Part shown: piece by piece, positions 25,405-33,540 of the stretch
Position numbering within the stretch: position 1 is the stretch's first letter
How the letters are laid out: every line of letters begins with the position of its first letter
DNA from: Lachnospiraceae bacterium UBA1721
Lineage (GTDB): Bacteria > Bacillota > Clostridia > Lachnospirales > Lachnospiraceae
Direction: 5' to 3'
Length of the DNA stretch: 64,000 bases
NCBI GenBank assembly: GCA_002317155.1
Contig: DCIR01000072.1
Coordinates: 15,796 to 79,795, forward strand
The notes under the pieces: generated by a model
What the model saw: only the letters and a program-made list of their open reading frames with translations
Databases searched by the model: none
Told to the model about the DNA's origin: nothing
Program-made: the position numbers and the translations under genes

Positions 25405-25728
25405 TTATGAATTCAATCCGCCTTCAACAAATTTATCAAGTGCCATCGGGCTTAATGCTCCAACATTTCTGGCCTTCTCCTCTCCATTTACAAAAAGGAT
25501 AAGTGTAGGATTGGCCTGTACTCCGTACTTTTCTGAAAGTTCTGTGTCATATCCGGTATTAACCTTGTAAACCGCTATGCTTCCTTCATGCTCTTCTTCA
25601 TAATCCGCAAGTACAGGAGAAATCTTCTTGCATGCAACACAACTGTCTGAATAAAAATCAACCAGAACCGGAAGTGAATTTCCGACAACATTACTCTCAA
25701 AATTCTCTGCCGTAATTCTCTCTGCCAT
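25405..25728 (-). CDS. Thioredoxin-like protein with Cys-Val-Ala-Cys active site
   Basis: A 107-residue thioredoxin fold. The active site reads Asp-Ser-Cys-Val-Ala-Cys-Lys-Lys (Cys at about 31 and 34) rather than Cys-Gly-Pro-Cys. The cis-proline lies in Ala-Asn-Pro-Thr-Leu. It overlaps the TusA-like gene by one base and precedes the carrier gene by 33 nt. In this operon it may pass electrons or sulfane sulfur to the TusA-like protein, the reductase or the carrier; this is inference. Confidence 0.85.
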   Translation of the reverse strand: MAERITAENFESNVVGNSLPVLVDFYSDSCVACKKISPVLADYEEEHEGSIAVYKVNTGYDTELSEKYGVQANPTLILFVNGEEKARNVGALSPMALDKFVEGGLNS

Positions 25729-25973
25729 CAGTCACCAACCTTTCTGACATAGAGGGTATATGTTCCATCCTCATTGTCTGCAAGTTTTAATATCTGATGT
25801 CCTTCGTCCTTAATACTTCTGGGAACATTCTGAACCGGTTCACCGTCATTCATTCTGATTGCGAGTATCTGTCCGTCGTCAAGTTCATCAAGTGTAACCT
25901 TTGCCTTTACAAAGGTAAGAGGACATACCTTATCTGTTATATCTACTTCTTCATCAAACTGTATATCTGCCAT
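25728..25973 (-). CDS. TusA/SirA-family sulfur-transfer protein
   Basis: An 81-residue protein with the family motif Cys-Pro-x-x-x-x-Lys at residues 17-23 (Val-Cys-Pro-Leu-Thr-Phe-Val-Lys), where the Cys17 thiol would carry sulfur as a persulfide. TusA-like proteins relay sulfur between desulfurases, rhodaneses and sulfur-oxidising or reducing enzymes. Here it lies between the sulfite reductase and a thioredoxin, so it may collect the sulfide or sulfane sulfur that ends on the carrier. The start has AGGAGG 9 nt upstream. Confidence 0.85.
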   Translation of the reverse strand: MADIQFDEEVDITDKVCPLTFVKAKVTLDELDDGQILAIRMNDGEPVQNVPRSIKDEGHQILKLADNEDGTYTLYVRKVGD

Positions 25974-26037
25974 TTTTCATTCCTCCTATTACCTATGCAC
26001 GACGAATTTCTATCCGCATTATTACATTATTTGCAGC

Positions 26038-26907
26038 TTACTTTCCTTCGTATGCATTCTGAATCGTTTTTCTGAATTCTTCTTCACCTAAACGCTGAAG
26101 TGTTAATCTAAATCTTTCACCGGGATTTGCATTCTCTTCAAAGAATTTAATTGCCGCATCAGCAACTCTGAAAAGAGTTTCCTTATCCTTGATAATAGGA
26201 ACAATCTGCTCGCCCTTATATATCTGGTTTCCGAAGAGTCCACCAAATGAAACAATATATCCGGGCTGATAATCCCAAGCATCTGCAGGACAAGACTTCA
26301 CACATCTACCACAGTTGTTGCACTTTTCTTTATCGATGACTATCTTGCCATCAACCATTGAAAGCGCGCCTTTTCTGCATGCCTTTACGCATACACCACA
26401 TCCGAAGCATGTATCAGGCTTATAATCAATTATGTATCCGCCCTTGACTCCGAGATCGTTCTCCTCAGTCTTTAAGCAGTTGTTCTGGCAACCCGTAAAA
26501 CCGAACTTAAACTTATGAGGAAGCTCTCTTCCGAAATATCTCTCATCAAATTCCTTAGCCAAGGTATAGGTATCAATACATCCTGAAGGACAAATCTCAG
26601 AACCCTGACAGGCTGTGATTGTTCTAACTCTGGGACCACATACACCGGGCTTTACACCGCCTTCAGCTAACTCATTTCTTACAGCTTCAACATTCTCAAA
26701 ATTGATAAATGGAATTTCCACACTCTGTCTTGAAGTGAAGTGAACATATCCATGTCCATACTTGTCAGCCACTTCTGCTACCGTTCTTAACTGATCTGTA
26801 TTAAGATTTCCTCCGACCACTCCGAGTCTTAATGAAAAGAAGCCCTTCTGCTTCTGTCTCATGAAGCCACCCTTTTTAAGTGCTGAATAATCTATTTTAT
26901 CTGCCAT
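26038..26907 (-). CDS. Siroheme sulfite reductase with ferredoxin domain (AsrC-like)
   Basis: A 289-residue nitrite/sulfite reductase. The siroheme-[4Fe-4S] ligands are Cys-x5-Cys (Ala-Cys-Gln-Gly-Ser-Glu-Ile-Cys) and Cys-x3-Cys (Gly-Cys-Gln-Asn-Asn-Cys) in the middle; two ferredoxin-type clusters follow (Cys-Phe-Gly-Cys-Gly-Val-Cys and Cys-Asn-Asn-Cys-Gly-Arg-Cys). It reduces sulfite to sulfide with six electrons. It resembles subunit C of the anaerobic sulfite reductase, but no asrA or asrB gene accompanies it, so electrons probably come from ferredoxin directly. It is the second gene of the operon, after metY. The start has AAGGAG 9 nt upstream. Confidence 0.9.
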   Translation of the reverse strand: MADKIDYSALKKGGFMRQKQKGFFSLRLGVVGGNLNTDQLRTVAEVADKYGHGYVHFTSRQSVEIPFINFENVEAVRNELAEGGVKPGVCGPRVRTITACQGSEICPSGCIDTYTLAKEFDERYFGRELPHKFKFGFTGCQNNCLKTEENDLGVKGGYIIDYKPDTCFGCGVCVKACRKGALSMVDGKIVIDKEKCNNCGRCVKSCPADAWDYQPGYIVSFGGLFGNQIYKGEQIVPIIKDKETLFRVADAAIKFFEENANPGERFRLTLQRLGEEEFRKTIQNAYEGK

Positions 26908-26941
26908 TTTTAATTCTCCTTTTCTACTAGAATTATTTATT

Positions 26942-26955
26942 TGTCTATATAGACA
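26942..26955. repeat. Perfect 14-bp palindrome between metY and the sulfite reductase gene
   Basis: TGTCTATATAGACA is fully self-complementary and lies in the 61-nt gap between the two genes. It may be a small operator or a chance palindrome. Confidence 0.4.
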
Positions 26956-26968
26956 TGCAACTAATAAT

Positions 26969-28210
26969 TTAGATTATTCCGTTTATCTTTTCAATAGCCT
27001 GATCAAAATCTGCCTTCAAATCATCAATATCTTCAATTCCCACACTTACTCTTATCAGATCATCAAACACTCCCGCATCCTCCTGCTGCTTTGGAGTGGA
27101 GTGTAAACTGATAGTCGAAGCCGGGTGAAGTACAAGCGTCTTGGTATCGCCTATATTTGAAGCCTTGTAAGCAAGCTTTAATTCATTAATCAGCTTAAAA
27201 GCTCTTTCCTTGCTTCCTACTCTGATTGTAAGTATTGCACCAAAGCCTCCGGTAAGTTCCTTTTTGGCCACCTCATACCATTTGCTTGATTCAAGACCCG
27301 GATAGTTAACCGTTATATCGCCATAGTTACTCTCAAGATATCTCGCAAGTTCCAAGGCATTGGAACAGGAGCGCTCCATTCTAAGTCCCATGGTCTCTAT
27401 TCCTATCAGATTCATGTATGCCGTATTCGGCGACATACAGGCTCCGGAATTTCTGAAAAGCCCATTCCTTAGCTTAGCTATGTAAGCAAAAGGACCAAAC
27501 TTTGAAAACTCTGCGATACCTTTGTACTTTTCCTTATCAAACTTCAATTTACCGCTATAAGTAAGTACACCTCCGATTGAATTGCTGTTACCATTTATAT
27601 ACTTTGAAGTAGAATTAACTACCACATCTGCGCCATGATCTATCGCTTTGAAAAGATACGCGGTAGCCACCGTATTATCCACAACCAACGGGATCCCATG
27701 CTCATGTGCTATCTGTGCGAGTCTGTCGACATCCGTTACATCGAGGCAGGGATTTCCGATCATCTCACAGAAAATCAATCTTGTCTTCTCGTTTATCGCC
27801 GCCTCATAGGCCTCAAAGTTATTGTTTTCGACATATACTGTCTTAATTCCAAAAGCTTCCAGATCCTTAAACAAATCAATTGTTCCACCATAGAGGCTGG
27901 AGCTCGATACAATCTCCTCACCGCTTTCAACAATATTGGTTACAGCATTAAATATTGCCGACATTCCCGAAGAGGTCGCTATTGTTCCAAGACCTCCCTC
28001 GATTTTGTTAATCCTATTTTCAAGTGCTGTGATTGTAGGATTGGCTACTCTGGTATAACAGTAGCCCGGAGCCTTGTTACAAAAGATATTTTCCAGATCC
28101 TCTGCGGAATTCTGTCTAAATGCAGTGTTTTGATATATCGGTGCAAGTGTTGATCCGTATTTTTCCGATTGCTCTTCACCGGCATGTAAAAGACTTGTAT
28201 TAAAATTCAT
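26969..28210 (-). CDS. metY: O-acetylhomoserine sulfhydrylase (MetY), first gene of the sulfur-carrier operon
   Basis: A 413-residue PLP enzyme of the Cys/Met metabolism family. The PLP lysine is in Asn-Ser-Thr-Ser-Lys-Tyr (about 205), and Ser-Ser-Gly-Met-Ser-Ala (about 81) binds phosphate. In the usual reaction O-acetylhomoserine plus sulfide gives homocysteine; in the Wolinella pathway MetY instead uses a thiocarboxylated carrier protein. Being in one operon with such a carrier, its activator and protease suggests the latter. A second, more distant MetY is encoded at 49986-51269. The start has GGAG upstream. The leader is about 80 nt long and has no riboswitch that I can recognise. Confidence 0.92.
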   Translation of the reverse strand: MNFNTSLLHAGEEQSEKYGSTLAPIYQNTAFRQNSAEDLENIFCNKAPGYCYTRVANPTITALENRINKIEGGLGTIATSSGMSAIFNAVTNIVESGEEIVSSSSLYGGTIDLFKDLEAFGIKTVYVENNNFEAYEAAINEKTRLIFCEMIGNPCLDVTDVDRLAQIAHEHGIPLVVDNTVATAYLFKAIDHGADVVVNSTSKYINGNSNSIGGVLTYSGKLKFDKEKYKGIAEFSKFGPFAYIAKLRNGLFRNSGACMSPNTAYMNLIGIETMGLRMERSCSNALELARYLESNYGDITVNYPGLESSKWYEVAKKELTGGFGAILTIRVGSKERAFKLINELKLAYKASNIGDTKTLVLHPASTISLHSTPKQQEDAGVFDDLIRVSVGIEDIDDLKADFDQAIEKINGII

Positions 28211-28296
28211 TACATCACACTCCTCCGAAACAGTCCCTTGCAGAGCCTGTTCATCAAAACTAAGTTACTTAAATCCGTTCCGTAACTTGTAAGTTT

Positions 28297-28325
28297 ATTA
28301 TAGTTTTTATATATGAACTTGGGAA
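28297..28325 (-). promoter_or_regulatory. Promoter of the metY sulfur-carrier operon
   Basis: On the minus strand a perfect TATAAT (28302-28297) has only a poor -35 hexamer (TTCCCA, 28325-28320) 17 nt away. This is what an activator-dependent promoter would look like, and a motif centred at 28356 sits about -66 from the predicted start. Confidence 0.65.
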
Positions 28326-28344
28326 ATACGTAAAAGGTTCTGCC

Positions 28345-28363
28345 GGCTATAGGCAATACCTAT
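28345..28363 (-). promoter_or_regulatory. Sulfur-box motif, site A (upstream of metY operon)
   Basis: Minus-strand sequence ATAG-GTATTGC-CTATAGCC. It matches sites B (33451-33469) and C (51457-51477) in the ATAG-N7-CTAT core and the trailing AGCC. A T-N11-A dyad near -66 is the typical place for a LysR-type activator. Confidence 0.65.
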
Positions 28364-28407
28364 TAAAGGCTGCGAACACTCCCAGACGGAACATCCACAG
28401 CCTTTAA
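28363..28407 (-). repeat. Hairpin after the arylsulfotransferase-like gene
   Basis: A perfect 10-bp inverted repeat (TTAAAGGCTG / CAGCCTTTAA) with a 25-nt loop lies 18-62 nt past the stop of the 28425-29924 gene. On the minus strand it runs into site A rather than a T-run, so it is a possible weak terminator separating the two sulfur operons. Confidence 0.45.
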
Positions 28408-28424
28408 CTATATTTCCTGCTTTA

Positions 28425-29924
28425 TCAATCCTGCTTTAACAGGTCACTCTTCTTTACAGAAGCTACGCAGAAGTCTACCTTCTCGTCCTTATCATCCTTA
28501 TTGGAACCCATTCCGGTGATACTAGACTTATTAGGATCTACACCCTCTACAACAGTCACCTTACCGGTTCCTGCTCCAACAGAAGCACCGGGTACGCGGA
28601 AGGTCTCCACATTGAGAGGCTCAATAGAAGTTTCAACCGGCTTTTCAACCTGAGGAACCCACTCATAAGGAACTCTGTAAGCTCTGTATACCATGTTAGT
28701 CGTAAACTTACCTGCGATTGTTCTAAAGTAAGGATTAATATACTCCCATACGATTTCATGCTCAGGAGTTACTTCAAGGAGATGTCCGTCTGATCCTTCG
28801 GTTATAAGAGTATTTCCGTTAGGAAGTCTCTGTGCTGAGCTGATATATGAGCTGTAGAACTTAGAAGCATCTGTGAAAAGAAGGCTTCCCTGCTCCAAAG
28901 GAGTATACTGCCATACTATCTTAAGTGTGATTGGATCAAACTCAAGTACACGTGAATAATCTCTGTGTGCATTATTGAATCCTGTAGGTGATGAGGGATT
29001 GGGTGTTCCGTAACCGCCTTCTCCACCGTTATCGAATACGAGAAGATTACCTTCTCCGGGAAGTCCCTTGGGAATCATGTGGAAATGATGCTGTCCGATT
29101 ATCCATCCAAGCTCTCTGAGTTCCTTGGTCAGTGAGAAATCAGGTCCGATTCTCCATACGATCTCACCGGTAGCCTTACTGATAATACCGAGGATATTAG
29201 AGTTTCTTGCATCAAAAATAAGATTGTCAGGATTGAATCTCTCATCTCCGGCGTCATACCACTTATTAGGACCGAGTACAGATACGCAGTTGATATGCAT
29301 CCAATCTCCACCGGCTTCTCCATGAAGTCCGGGATTTCTGAAAAGAATATTCTTGGCTGCCTCATCAAAACCAAGCTCATCAAAATGATCGCTTGCTCTC
29401 CAGCTCCAAATAATGTTTCCTTCCCAGTCAACTTCGATAATCTTATCATCTATAAGCTTCTTATCCGAAATCTCATGATTATATACATTTTCATGTGTAA
29501 GGATAATAGTATTTCCACCATCTACCTTAGGCTCTCCGCCGGGATAATAATAACCAACGGTATTACCCTCTCTCTGATAATCATGATGCTGTCTGGCCTG
29601 CCATGAAGGCTCCTGTCCGGGATCTGCAATCAATTCGGTATGGTCAAACTTCCAAACCACATTACCGTCCCAGTCAACCTGTACAAGGTCGAGCTGATCC
29701 TGATATGCATACTTTCCTTCTCTGGCACCTGTAGTACCCATTACATATCCACCGGGAAGAAGCTTATTGGGGAAGCCACCGAGGCCTGCCCACAAATTAA
29801 CTTCATTACCGTTCATATCAATCAAAAGAGCTCCCTTTGCCGAAGGATACAATGTGTATCCGTTAAAACTCTTATCCTTATCGTATCTCAATACGCCTGT
29901 TGCAAATACTGTAGGAAATCCCAT
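28425..29924 (-). CDS. Arylsulfotransferase (ASST)-like protein, cytoplasmic
   Basis: A 499-residue beta-propeller-like protein: repeated Val-Asp-Trp-Asp/Glu-Gly-Asn-Ile/Val-Val/Ile-Trp units at about 76, 165 and 225, the His-rich Gly-Gln-His-His-Phe-His motif (about 262), Asn-Ala-His-Arg-Asp-Tyr-Ser-Arg-Val and Leu-Pro-Asn-Gly-Asn-Thr-Leu-Ile-Thr-Glu. This is the pattern of arylsulfate sulfotransferases, which move a sulfuryl group from an aryl sulfate to a phenol through a sulfated histidine. No signal peptide is seen, unlike periplasmic Gram-negative enzymes. It is the last gene of an operon with an SsuABC-like importer and a thioredoxin. The true reaction here is uncertain. The start has AAGGAG 7 nt upstream. 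Confidence 0.8.
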   Translation of the reverse strand: MGFPTVFATGVLRYDKDKSFNGYTLYPSAKGALLIDMNGNEVNLWAGLGGFPNKLLPGGYVMGTTGAREGKYAYQDQLDLVQVDWDGNVVWKFDHTELIADPGQEPSWQARQHHDYQREGNTVGYYYPGGEPKVDGGNTIILTHENVYNHEISDKKLIDDKIIEVDWEGNIIWSWRASDHFDELGFDEAAKNILFRNPGLHGEAGGDWMHINCVSVLGPNKWYDAGDERFNPDNLIFDARNSNILGIISKATGEIVWRIGPDFSLTKELRELGWIIGQHHFHMIPKGLPGEGNLLVFDNGGEGGYGTPNPSSPTGFNNAHRDYSRVLEFDPITLKIVWQYTPLEQGSLLFTDASKFYSSYISSAQRLPNGNTLITEGSDGHLLEVTPEHEIVWEYINPYFRTIAGKFTTNMVYRAYRVPYEWVPQVEKPVETSIEPLNVETFRVPGASVGAGTGKVTVVEGVDPNKSSITGMGSNKDDKDEKVDFCVASVKKSDLLKQD

Positions 29925-30000
29925 GTTTTATCTCCTTTCGATTTATCACCGCCTGCTACAAGATCAATAATCATCCGTCTTGTATCTGTTTACTATTTGT

Positions 30001-30312
30001 TTACTGAAGCTTCTTTATTTCCTCGTTCAGGATTAAAGGATGCACCTCGCCAACCAGCTTATTAGCTACCTGACCATTCTTAAAAAAGATAACTGTAGGC
30101 ACTGCAGAGATATCAAATCTACCCTGTAAAAATGAATTAGCTTCTATATCAACATGTCCGAAAAGTGCTTTATCTGCCTGCTCATCAGATATCTTTTCCA
30201 GGATACCCGCAAGCTTTTTACAATGAGCACATGCGGGTGTGTAAAACTCTACTACAGCTGCACCATTTTCAATTGCAGCATCAAAATCTGTCGCTGTTAA
30301 TTCCTTAAGCAT
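30001..30312 (-). CDS. Thioredoxin-like protein with Cys-Ala-His-Cys active site
   Basis: A 103-residue thioredoxin fold. The active site is Pro-Ala-Cys-Ala-His-Cys-Lys-Lys (Cys about 28 and 31), a CxHC type more like oxidoreductases of the DsbA/PDI side than classical thioredoxin; the cis-Pro is in Ala-Val-Pro-Thr-Val. It lies between the importer binding protein and the arylsulfotransferase-like gene in the same operon. It has a second, different thioredoxin paralog at 25405-25728. Role inferred: electron supply for release of sulfur from imported organosulfur. Confidence 0.85.
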   Translation of the reverse strand: MLKELTATDFDAAIENGAAVVEFYTPACAHCKKLAGILEKISDEQADKALFGHVDIEANSFLQGRFDISAVPTVIFFKNGQVANKLVGEVHPLILNEEIKKLQ

Positions 30313-30329
30313 CTTTTTTCTCCTTTCGA

Positions 30330-31349
30330 TTACTCAAAAGTTACTCTTTCTGGGAAAGCAATCTTAGCTGCATCAGCATCAAAGAATTCAACAATATCAT
30401 ACTGAGCTTCAAAGCGACCTGCATTGTATGCCCACTCACGAATATCATTGAGATGATCTACAGCCTCCTTAGAAAGACCGGGCTTAATGTTTAAGTTCTT
30501 CCATGAGGTCTTGAAATCCTCCTCAACAATACCGAGCTTTCCTGCAAGATAAGTTGCACTGTCATCAAGATTGTTATCAATGTATACTTTTACTTCTTCA
30601 AAAGCCTTGAGATAATTTGCGATCAGTTCAGAATTTGCATCAACAAAGCTTCTGTTTGCGAGCATATAAGAACCGGTTTCAAGTCCGATATCATCAAATG
30701 AAGCTACAAGCTTCCAGCCTATTTCTTCAAAATACTTGGTATTTGCACCACTTACTACATAAGCTGATGCCTCACCGCTCTTTGCAAGTGCAAGTCCGGT
30801 CTGTGTAGAATCAATTGCGATAATGTTCTGCTTATCATAATCAAAACCAAGCCACTCAATAGACTTTGCAACATAGTAATCAATTACTGTTCCTGTTGTA
30901 GACATAAATCCCTTGCTGCCATCAAGTGCTGCGAGATTATCCGCATATTCAGGTGCTACATAAAGGCCACCTACATTTTCGCTTGATCCGGTAAGCTCTG
31001 AGAATACTACCAAATCAGTAGCACCGTATGTGTTTCCAAGACGGTTAACTGTTGCGTAATCTGCCATCTCACCAAGATCTGCTGTTCCGTTTACTATTGC
31101 ATCGATAGTATTGATACCATAGATGTACTCAGTAGCCTGAAGGTCAATTCCATACTTTTCAAAAATGCCTTCCTTAACACCAATCTCTGCAATGTACTGA
31201 TCAGGCTGGCCGGTCATCACTGCAATTCTGAGTGGTTTAAGATCTGAGTTGCTACCTGTACTGTTATTTGAATTTGTCTCTCCGCATCCTGTAAGCGCTG
31301 CTACTGCCAATGTTAATGTAAGCGCTGCTGCCAATAATTTCTTTTTCAT
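30330..31349 (-). CDS. SsuA/TauA/NMT1-like substrate-binding lipoprotein
   Basis: A 339-residue lipoprotein (lipobox Ala-Leu-Thr-Gly-Cys, Cys about 22) followed by a Ser/Asn linker and an NMT1/SsuA-type binding fold: Arg-Ile-Ala-Val-Met-Thr-Gly-Gln-Pro, Lys-Glu-Gly-Ile-Phe-Glu-Lys-Tyr-Gly-Ile and Ile-Val-Asn-Gly-Thr-Ala-Asp-Leu-Gly. Family members bind sulfonates, taurine, nitrate or thiamine precursors. The neighbours point to an organosulfur compound, perhaps an aryl sulfate or sulfonate. The start has GAGGAG 9 nt upstream. Confidence 0.87.
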   Translation of the reverse strand: MKKKLLAAALTLTLAVAALTGCGETNSNNSTGSNSDLKPLRIAVMTGQPDQYIAEIGVKEGIFEKYGIDLQATEYIYGINTIDAIVNGTADLGEMADYATVNRLGNTYGATDLVVFSELTGSSENVGGLYVAPEYADNLAALDGSKGFMSTTGTVIDYYVAKSIEWLGFDYDKQNIIAIDSTQTGLALAKSGEASAYVVSGANTKYFEEIGWKLVASFDDIGLETGSYMLANRSFVDANSELIANYLKAFEEVKVYIDNNLDDSATYLAGKLGIVEEDFKTSWKNLNIKPGLSKEAVDHLNDIREWAYNAGRFEAQYDIVEFFDADAAKIAFPERVTFE

Positions 31350-31414
31350 AATTTATTTTCTCCTCTTCTGTCATTTCATCATTTTCATTTTTAATATTGC
31401 TTCGCATTTCAGCA

Positions 31415-32194
31415 TCAGGTCTTCTTTACTCCAAAATGCTTCAAGAGCTTAGATCCTATAAAAAGAAGCAATCTGTCTGCTATGAATCCGATAAGTGCAA
31501 GTGTTACGATTCCTGCAAACGCCCATGCTGTTTTGTAGTACATTTTTGAGCTCTGGATCAAATATCCTAATCCATCTCCGCCTACGAGCATTTCTGCTGC
31601 AACTACGCAGATGATACTTGAGCTAAGTCCGAGTCTTACACCGGTGAAGATGTTAGGAACTGCGGACGGAACAATTACTGTAAAGAATACTCTTACTCTT
31701 CCTGCACCCATACATGAGGCTGCCTCGATAAGTGATTTATCCGTAGAAACAACTCCTGCGATGGTATTTACCAATATAGGGAAGAATGCTGCATAAATAA
31801 TAAGTGCTACCTTTGATTTGTCATCAACACCGAACCACATGAGGAAAAGTGATGTAAGTGCGATTGCCGGAACAAATCTGAAAAGGTTAAGAATGGGTTC
31901 AACCAGCCATCTAACATGCTTAAAATGTCCTACCACCAAACCGATCGGTACTGCACATGCGATTGCCAACGACCATCCTTTTAAGATTCGTCCGAGCGAA
32001 GCAACAATATCTGCCCAAAGTCTTCCGCTCTTAACGATTGTCTTAAGTGCTGTAAATGTTTCTATCGGGCTGGGAAGAAATATCTCATCATATTTCAGGG
32101 CTCCCAACGCCCAGATACCAATTACTATTGCCCACGAGATTATGCCGATTTTGAAAAATCTCTCTGCAGGAGAAATGCTTTTTTTCTTTTCCAT
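31415..32194 (-). CDS. SsuC/TauC-like ABC transporter permease
   Basis: A 259-residue permease with six membrane segments and the EAA loop Glu-Ala-Ala-Ser-Cys-Met-Gly-Ala-Gly (about 158) followed by Val-Ile-Val-Pro-Ser-Ala-Val-Pro. It forms the membrane channel of the SsuABC-like importer; only one permease gene is present, so it should work as a homodimer. It starts 15 nt after the ATPase gene and has AAAGGAGG 9 nt upstream. Confidence 0.9.
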   Translation of the reverse strand: MEKKKSISPAERFFKIGIISWAIVIGIWALGALKYDEIFLPSPIETFTALKTIVKSGRLWADIVASLGRILKGWSLAIACAVPIGLVVGHFKHVRWLVEPILNLFRFVPAIALTSLFLMWFGVDDKSKVALIIYAAFFPILVNTIAGVVSTDKSLIEAASCMGAGRVRVFFTVIVPSAVPNIFTGVRLGLSSSIICVVAAEMLVGGDGLGYLIQSSKMYYKTAWAFAGIVTLALIGFIADRLLLFIGSKLLKHFGVKKT

Positions 32195-32209
32195 AAATTC
32201 AATCCTCCT

Positions 32210-33277
32210 TTAGATGTAGTAAAGATTTGATTCATCGAGAGACTTGTTTGCGATAATAGAAGTCTTTTCTTCATCAAATACATAAAGCTGATTAATAAGT
32301 ACCTTAATTTTTTCTCCTGCTTTGAGAGGTCCGTCAGCCAACGGTGAATTAGCTTTAACCTTTATTCCGTTTACATTGATAAGCACTTCGAAATAATTAC
32401 CTCTGAATATGCTCTGCTCAATAACACCGTCTTCATAAGCTGATTCGTATTTTCTTGCTGATTTAGAACCTGCAGTCCATATTTCGATAAACTCAGGTCG
32501 TATGATTGCCTTTGTTCCTTCTCCTATGCTATCAAAGCCTTTGAGGTTATCGTAATTATCAATAATGGTTGACTTACCAAGGAACTGTGCAACAAAAGGT
32601 GTCTTGGGATGAAGGTAAATATCAACAGGATCTCCAACCTGCTCTACCTTTCCGAGATTCGTGATAACTATCTCATCTGCAACCTCTATAGCCTCATCCT
32701 GGTCATGTGTAACAAAGATACTGGTAATTCCGATCTTATCTATTGTCTCTCTAAGCCAGGTTCTAAGTTCCTGTCTTACCTTTGCATCGATTGCTGCGAA
32801 GGGCTCATCAAGTAACAACAATTCCGGATTAGGTGCAAGTGCTCTTGCAAGAGCTATACGCTGTCTTTGTCCACCTGATAACTGATCCGGATATCTTTTC
32901 TCTATTCCCGGAAGTTCTACAAGATCAAGAAGCTCTGTAACTCTTTTCTTGATAAACTCCTTATCCTTCTTCTGTACCTTGAGTCCGTATGCGATATTGT
33001 CATATACATTCAGGTAAGGGAATAATGCGTAATTCTGAAAAACAAATCCGACCCCTCTCTCACTCGGAGAAAGCTTGTTAACATTTTTACCATCGATAAA
33101 AATGTCTCCCGAATCCTGATGCTCAAGTCCTGCTATCATTCTTAAGATTGTTGTCTTACCACTTCCGCTGGGACCAAGAAGTCCGATTAATTTTCCTTTT
33201 TCAATTGAGAAACAGACATCTCTTGATGCTTTTGTCTCTCCGAAGGTTTTATTAATGTTTTTTAGTTCAACATACAT
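32210..33277 (-). CDS. SsuB/CysA-like ABC transporter ATPase with C-terminal TOBE-like domain
   Basis: A 355-residue ATPase: Walker A Gly-Pro-Ser-Gly-Ser-Gly-Lys-Thr-Thr (about 35-43), signature Leu-Ser-Gly-Gly-Gln-Arg-Gln-Arg (about 134), Walker B Leu-Leu-Leu-Leu-Asp-Glu-Pro-Phe and His-Asp switch (Val-Thr-His-Asp-Gln-Asp). The extra 110 or so C-terminal residues resemble the regulatory TOBE part of CysA/PotA-type ATPases, longer than SsuB of E. coli. It is the first gene of the importer operon. Sulfur-box site B lies about 180 nt upstream of its start. Confidence 0.9.
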   Translation of the reverse strand: MYVELKNINKTFGETKASRDVCFSIEKGKLIGLLGPSGSGKTTILRMIAGLEHQDSGDIFIDGKNVNKLSPSERGVGFVFQNYALFPYLNVYDNIAYGLKVQKKDKEFIKKRVTELLDLVELPGIEKRYPDQLSGGQRQRIALARALAPNPELLLLDEPFAAIDAKVRQELRTWLRETIDKIGITSIFVTHDQDEAIEVADEIVITNLGKVEQVGDPVDIYLHPKTPFVAQFLGKSTIIDNYDNLKGFDSIGEGTKAIIRPEFIEIWTAGSKSARKYESAYEDGVIEQSIFRGNYFEVLINVNGIKVKANSPLADGPLKAGEKIKVLINQLYVFDEEKTSIIANKSLDESNLYYI

Positions 33278-33450
33278 ATTTTCGTTCTCCTTGTCTTTCC
33301 CGCCGCTATGATGCAGCCTTGATTGTCTGTTGTTCGTATCTGCTGTCTCCTAACAGTTTTGAATGTTAGCACAGGGTAGTTGGTGCTGTATAATATTGAA
33401 ATATTATTGTTTGTAATAGGTTTTATTTATAATCAGCAAAGTTTAGTGCC

Positions 33451-33469
33451 GGCTATAGTTTTTACCTAA
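33451..33469 (-). promoter_or_regulatory. Sulfur-box motif, site B (upstream of the importer operon)
   Basis: Minus-strand sequence TTAG-GTAAAAA-CTATAGCC, nearly identical to site C over TAGG..A..AACTATAGCC. A possible -10 (TAATAT, 33406-33401) downstream would place the motif near -68. The rest of the 33278-33617 gap holds a leader of about 115 nt, a terminator at 33496-33530 and an AT-rich palindrome array. Confidence 0.65.
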
Positions 33470-33495
33470 CAACGTTTTTGACATAAAATTCGAGC

Positions 33496-33530
33496 ATAAA
33501 AAAATCAGAGGATTGATTTCCTCTGATTTT
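33496..33530 (-). terminator. Terminator after the TcdA-like gene
   Basis: A perfect 12-bp stem (AAAATCAGAGGA / TCCTCTGATTTT) with a 6-nt loop is followed on the minus strand by TTTATG, so with the stem end the RNA has a seven-U tract. Confidence 0.85.
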
Positions 33531-33540
33531 GACTGTTTGC

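Noticed and set aside
28211..28424. SAM riboswitch or T-box in the metY leader
   Set aside because: No SAM-I core or T-box (TGGNACCGCG) could be found; only the promoter, site A and simple hairpins. The same holds for the second metY leader at 51270-51400.
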